Assembly: GCA_965218775.1 (NCBI GenBank)
Contig: CBDCLS010000006.1
Coordinates: 496,001-560,000 of the forward strand
Reading direction: 5' to 3'
Length of the DNA: 64,000 nt
Origin: CAUZIZ01 sp965218775
Lineage (GTDB): Bacteria > Acidobacteriota > UBA6911 > RPQK01 > JAJDTT01
Shown here: positions 60,934-64,000 of the stretch, piece after piece
Numbering within the stretch: position 1 is the first letter of the stretch
How the letters are laid out: each line of letters starts with the position of its first letter
Translations under genes and position numbers: made by a program
The notes under the pieces: generated by a model
What the model was told of the DNA's origin: nothing
What the model saw: the letters and a program-made list of their open reading frames with translations, nothing else
Databases searched by the model: none

Positions 60934-63210
60934 ATGAGCGATCAGACGCACCGTCGCGTCAGATGCAGAAAGGTTCCGTGGCTGAGACTGCTTGTCGCAC
61001 TCTCAGTCATCCTGACGTTGACCGCTTACACGCAGGCAAGCTCTCCCTCCTTGATCGTGGAGTACGCGGCTGACATGGGCACATTTAATGGAAAAGGCTA
61101 TGTCTATGCCGAAGGGTTGTTATCCGGCAGAGCTCCAGGAGGCCGCTACTCGGTGCCAGTGATTTTGATCTACCCGAGCACCGGTAGCAACGGTTTCGCT
61201 CTCGTAGACTTCGTCAACCCAGGGTCTAGATTCCACTCTTGGAGGGATGCACAGAATAAACCGGTCGTCTGCGATCGCGGTGATTTCGACACTCAGCATA
61301 AAGGCCGTGTGGTCTGTGAGTCCGGTGAAAACGAAGGCCACCGGTTCTGGCGCGGGATTGGAAGGGACAGTACCCACATTATGGGCGACTACCTGTATCG
61401 TTCCGGCTGGACCGTTTTTCAGGTCCAATGGGCTAAAATGGTTACCGACTACATGGGTCCCGAGCCCCCTGACGGCAGCCGTCGCCGTCGTCTCGCGTAC
61501 GGCACGATCGCCGAGAATGCCGACGGATATGAGATTCTTCGTGATGCCGGCCGGTTTGTGAAAAACCCAGGAAAGATTACTGGCAACGCGACCTCGTTTG
61601 CTGGTGTTGATGCTGCTGTGACTTTTGCCTTCTCGTCGCCGGGATTCCTCCAGCGGGAGTTCTTGCGCAAAGGTCACAATGAAGAGGCTGACGGTTCTCT
61701 TATCTACGACGGGCACCTGATCACCGGCGCTGGGGGGCTGTGTCTTGCGCTGGATGTTCTGAGGCCGGGGCCCTGTCCCAGTATCGTGACCGGTGACTCC
61801 AAGGTCCTCGCACTCGACACACAATCGGAGCCGGAGAGGCTTGCAGGCTTTCTATCACGAGACGACGGGAGCCAGCCGAACTACAGAAAATGGGAACTGG
61901 CCGGGGTGTGTCACCTCCCAACTCCCATCTTCGCCCTGACGTATATCGGTGTCACCAATCAGAATCCGATCAGTTATCGGCCGGTATTCAAGGCGGCATT
62001 GAACAGCTTGAAGGAGTGGATAGAGGCGGACGTGGACCCCGCCCCTTCTGCGCACATCGATGGGTCGGTTGGCGCTGAAAATGTCTGGACCACGGATGTA
62101 GACGCAGACGGGAATGCTAAGGGCGGCGTCCGCTTACCTCACATGCCTAGGACCCTCGCCGATGGGAGCCCAGCTGGTGCGCCTCTTGGGGTATATGGCG
62201 CCAGGGACCTCTCCAGCACTGAAACCCTCATAATTCTAAGCGGCACCTTTGACCCATTCACCGAATCAGAACTCGCCGCGCGGTATCCGACACGCACCGA
62301 CTACGTCCGTCTCGTGACAGCCGCAGCTGATGAGCTCTTGGCTGAGGGCTACATCCTCAAGGAAGACCGTGACCAGTACGTTGCTGAGGCCAAGGGAGTA
62401 CAGATCCCTGAGGTTCCGGCACTTGATGGGGGTTCAGACTCGCGAATGGACTTGGAAGAGGGAGGCGAGATTCGTCTTCAGTTGGTATCCATCGACGACG
62501 GACCCGTCGAGGTTCGCACCCATGCCTGGTTTGCGTCGGCCCAGGAGCCGGGAGCCCGACCCTTGGCTCGGCCTCCAGAGAATTGGAACACTCAGGATGG
62601 CCCAGACCTCTGCAGGAACCTACGCCCAATGAGTAAGGTCTCGAGTCGCACCTATGTCGATGCTGGAGCGACCGTGCACTTCACCGGCACCAGCGACGAG
62701 CTTCAACTCTCACGCCAGGCCGACGTGCAAGATTTTGCGACCGAGGAGTTCCACGATATTGTCTACCTAGCGGACATCGACGCCACCGACGTGATTCCTG
62801 GCGACTTTGACTTCACCGTCTCCGGGGGGCCAGGTATGCCCCAAAAAACGTTCACGAGCGCGCTTCGCTTGCCCGGTAGCTACAAAATCAGCTTCCCCGA
62901 TATGACCGACATCGTATCCATTCCAAAGAAGGGCGATTTCCCGTTCATCTGGTCGGGACCCTCGGATAGGAAGGGCTCTGATTACGCGTTTGTCACATTT
63001 TCGGACTTCATCGGACCGGTCTACTACTGTATTGGCCCTCAATCTGGCCAGATGACCATCCCGTCAAGGGTGGTCGAAGACCTGCCTCTGAGTGGACAAC
63101 TGGTGCACGGTGTACTCAGCTATAGGGTAGTTGACTACAAGGGGAGACGCCTCGACTTTATCGGTATCAACTCCCACTCGACCCGTTACTTCATCGAGCC
63201 AAGATTCTAG
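60934..63210 (+). CDS. Secreted alpha/beta-hydrolase domain protein (Abhydrolase_10 type)
   Basis: 758 residues with a signal peptide (LRLLVALSVILTLTAYTQAS). Recognisable family stretches are VEYAADMGTFNGKGYVYAEG, RSGWTVFQVQWAKMVTDYMG, RDAGRFVKNPGKITGN, RLPHMPRTLADGSPAGAPLG and YPTRTDYVRLVTAAADELLA near residue 460. Abhydrolase_10 proteins are large exported hydrolases of unknown substrate; the nucleophile is not obvious to me here. ATG 60934 lies 7 bp after the kinase relic. A second, unrelated alpha/beta hydrolase follows 88 bp downstream. Confidence 0.7.
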   Translation: MSDQTHRRVRCRKVPWLRLLVALSVILTLTAYTQASSPSLIVEYAADMGTFNGKGYVYAEGLLSGRAPGGRYSVPVILIYPSTGSNGFALVDFVNPGSRFHSWRDAQNKPVVCDRGDFDTQHKGRVVCESGENEGHRFWRGIGRDSTHIMGDYLYRSGWTVFQVQWAKMVTDYMGPEPPDGSRRRRLAYGTIAENADGYEILRDAGRFVKNPGKITGNATSFAGVDAAVTFAFSSPGFLQREFLRKGHNEEADGSLIYDGHLITGAGGLCLALDVLRPGPCPSIVTGDSKVLALDTQSEPERLAGFLSRDDGSQPNYRKWELAGVCHLPTPIFALTYIGVTNQNPISYRPVFKAALNSLKEWIEADVDPAPSAHIDGSVGAENVWTTDVDADGNAKGGVRLPHMPRTLADGSPAGAPLGVYGARDLSSTETLIILSGTFDPFTESELAARYPTRTDYVRLVTAAADELLAEGYILKEDRDQYVAEAKGVQIPEVPALDGGSDSRMDLEEGGEIRLQLVSIDDGPVEVRTHAWFASAQEPGARPLARPPENWNTQDGPDLCRNLRPMSKVSSRTYVDAGATVHFTGTSDELQLSRQADVQDFATEEFHDIVYLADIDATDVIPGDFDFTVSGGPGMPQKTFTSALRLPGSYKISFPDMTDIVSIPKKGDFPFIWSGPSDRKGSDYAFVTFSDFIGPVYYCIGPQSGQMTIPSRVVEDLPLSGQLVHGVLSYRVVDYKGRRLDFIGINSHSTRYFIEPRF

Positions 63211-63298
63211 GTCCCAGTGGTAACCAAGCTGTCATGAGGGGCCATCTGTTGTCCCCACTGCAGGCGACAGAGCCCTACGGCAACAACAAGGAGGAGTT

Positions 63299-64000
63299 AT
63301 GGCAAACGCAGCAGGCGAGTCCAGGCATTTCAAGACCAGCGACGGCGTGAAACTTCACTACCTTGAGGCCGGGTCGGGGTCGACACTTGTCCTGATTCCC
63401 GGTTGGTCTCAGTCGGCAGAGCAATTCAAGTATCAGCTCGAAGGGTTGAACGGCCGTTACCATTGCATAGCGGTCGATATGCGGGGACACGGTGAGTCTG
63501 AGAAAGTAGACTTTGGCTACAAGATTCAGAGATTGGCGAAGGATCTGCACGAAATCCTAACGGAACTTGGGCTAAGCGATGTTGCTTTGCTGGGCCACTC
63601 TATGGGTTGCTCCGTGATCTGGTGCTACTGGGACCTATTTGGCTCGGACCGTGTCAGTAAATTGATTCTGGTTGACCAGCCACCCTTCATTACTTCAAAC
63701 CCTGTGTGGGACGAGAAGGAACTCCATGCGTCAGGCGCGATGTTTGACGCTGAGACGGTTGTGAACACTCGCAACGCTCTTGCCGGTTCCGACGGCGAAG
63801 CGACGACAATCGACTTCGTCGGCAATATGGTTACACGTTCGATATCTGACGAGGAGAAGGCATGGATCATTCAACGCAACTTGAGACTTCCCCGGCAGCA
63901 CGCTGCAACCCTTCTGTACAACCACTGTGCACAGGACTGGCGTGACGTGATTCCTCGTATCAACATTCCGACTCTAGTGATTGGCGGCAAAGTGAGCCTA
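63299..64000 (+). CDS. Alpha/beta hydrolase, runs off the right edge
   Basis: ATG 63299 follows GGAGGAG by a few bases. The frame is open to the window end (234 codons). Motifs of the alpha/beta-hydrolase fold: LVLIPGWSQSAEQFKYQL (oxyanion region), DMRGHGESEKVDFGYKIQ, the nucleophile elbow GHSMGCSV (Ser ~101) and LILVDQPPF. The Asp and His of the triad would lie near or beyond the edge (NIPTLVIGGKVS begins the Asp strand). It resembles esterase/haloperoxidase-like enzymes; substrate unknown. No signal peptide. Confidence 0.85.
   Translation, partial: MANAAGESRHFKTSDGVKLHYLEAGSGSTLVLIPGWSQSAEQFKYQLEGLNGRYHCIAVDMRGHGESEKVDFGYKIQRLAKDLHEILTELGLSDVALLGHSMGCSVIWCYWDLFGSDRVSKLILVDQPPFITSNPVWDEKELHASGAMFDAETVVNTRNALAGSDGEATTIDFVGNMVTRSISDEEKAWIIQRNLRLPRQHAATLLYNHCAQDWRDVIPRINIPTLVIGGKVSL

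Overview
The window looks like a chromosomal accessory region of an uncultured, environmental, Gram-negative-type bacterium of high G+C content, most likely an Acidobacteriota-like lineage. The taxonomic guess is inference. It rests on three full-length Ser/Thr kinases fused through one membrane helix to TolB/PD40 propellers, several paralogous secreted five-bladed-propeller (GH32-like) proteins, an Abhydrolase_10 protein and an FG-GAP lipoprotein. No rRNA or complete housekeeping operon is present to test it. The DNA is a patchwork of intact genes, gene relics and mobile DNA, typical of a large, relaxed genome.

Layout. 1-1.5 kb: mostly non-coding, with a short inverted-repeat element and an XRE regulator. 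1.7-5.8 kb: a secreted repeat protein with an S74 chaperone tail, split by a 2.1-kb IS. 6-14.6 kb: a minimal DNA ligase, an M19-like dipeptidase, two PD40 kinases and a small gene between them. 14.7-20.6 kb: a MITE-like element, a tyrosine recombinase, a frame-damaged cupin, a 2H phosphoesterase, a GH32-like protein, a four-helix-bundle (S23) gene inside ~100-bp inverted repeats, another small inverted-repeat element and two truncated genes. 21-32.5 kb: an IS30 element, a response-regulator relic, a secreted protein split by an ISNCY-type IS, an IS1380 element, a GH32-like protein and an AAC(3)-type acetyltransferase split by a second IS of the first type. 33-41 kb: two more GH32-like genes, an IS91-type relic and a DUF488 gene. 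41.1-44 kb: tRNA fragments with recombinase-arm-like repeats around a trypsin-like protease and a TIR protein. 44-57 kb: an acetoacetate decarboxylase-like/SDR pair, an FG-GAP lipoprotein, a truncated sulfatase-like membrane protein, a GH32-like gene, a polysaccharide deacetylase, a class III aminotransferase, a TPR membrane protein and a phosphoesterase-ankyrin fusion. 57-64 kb: a sigma-factor fragment, a third PD40 kinase, a kinase relic and two alpha/beta hydrolases.

Three observations stand out. First, four insertion sequences of three transposase types all sit at the tetranucleotide CTAG with 4-bp duplications. In three cases removing the IS and one CTAG restores one open gene exactly in frame. 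Second, a short protein family (motif LEIGDTIIWRG) occurs three times, twice diverging from a PD40-kinase start or its remnant. Third, a 32-bp repeat lies exactly 12 bp from the anticodon stem of two different truncated tRNAs, in inverted orientation, bracketing the TIR/protease cargo. A dispersed intergenic repeat family (called R1 here) is scattered through the window and coincides with several gene truncations and with the IS30 insertion point.

Genes that plausibly act together are few: SDR plus ADC-like gene, the ATGA-coupled TPR membrane protein and phosphoesterase, and kinase plus small gene plus kinase. Most other genes stand alone between repeats.
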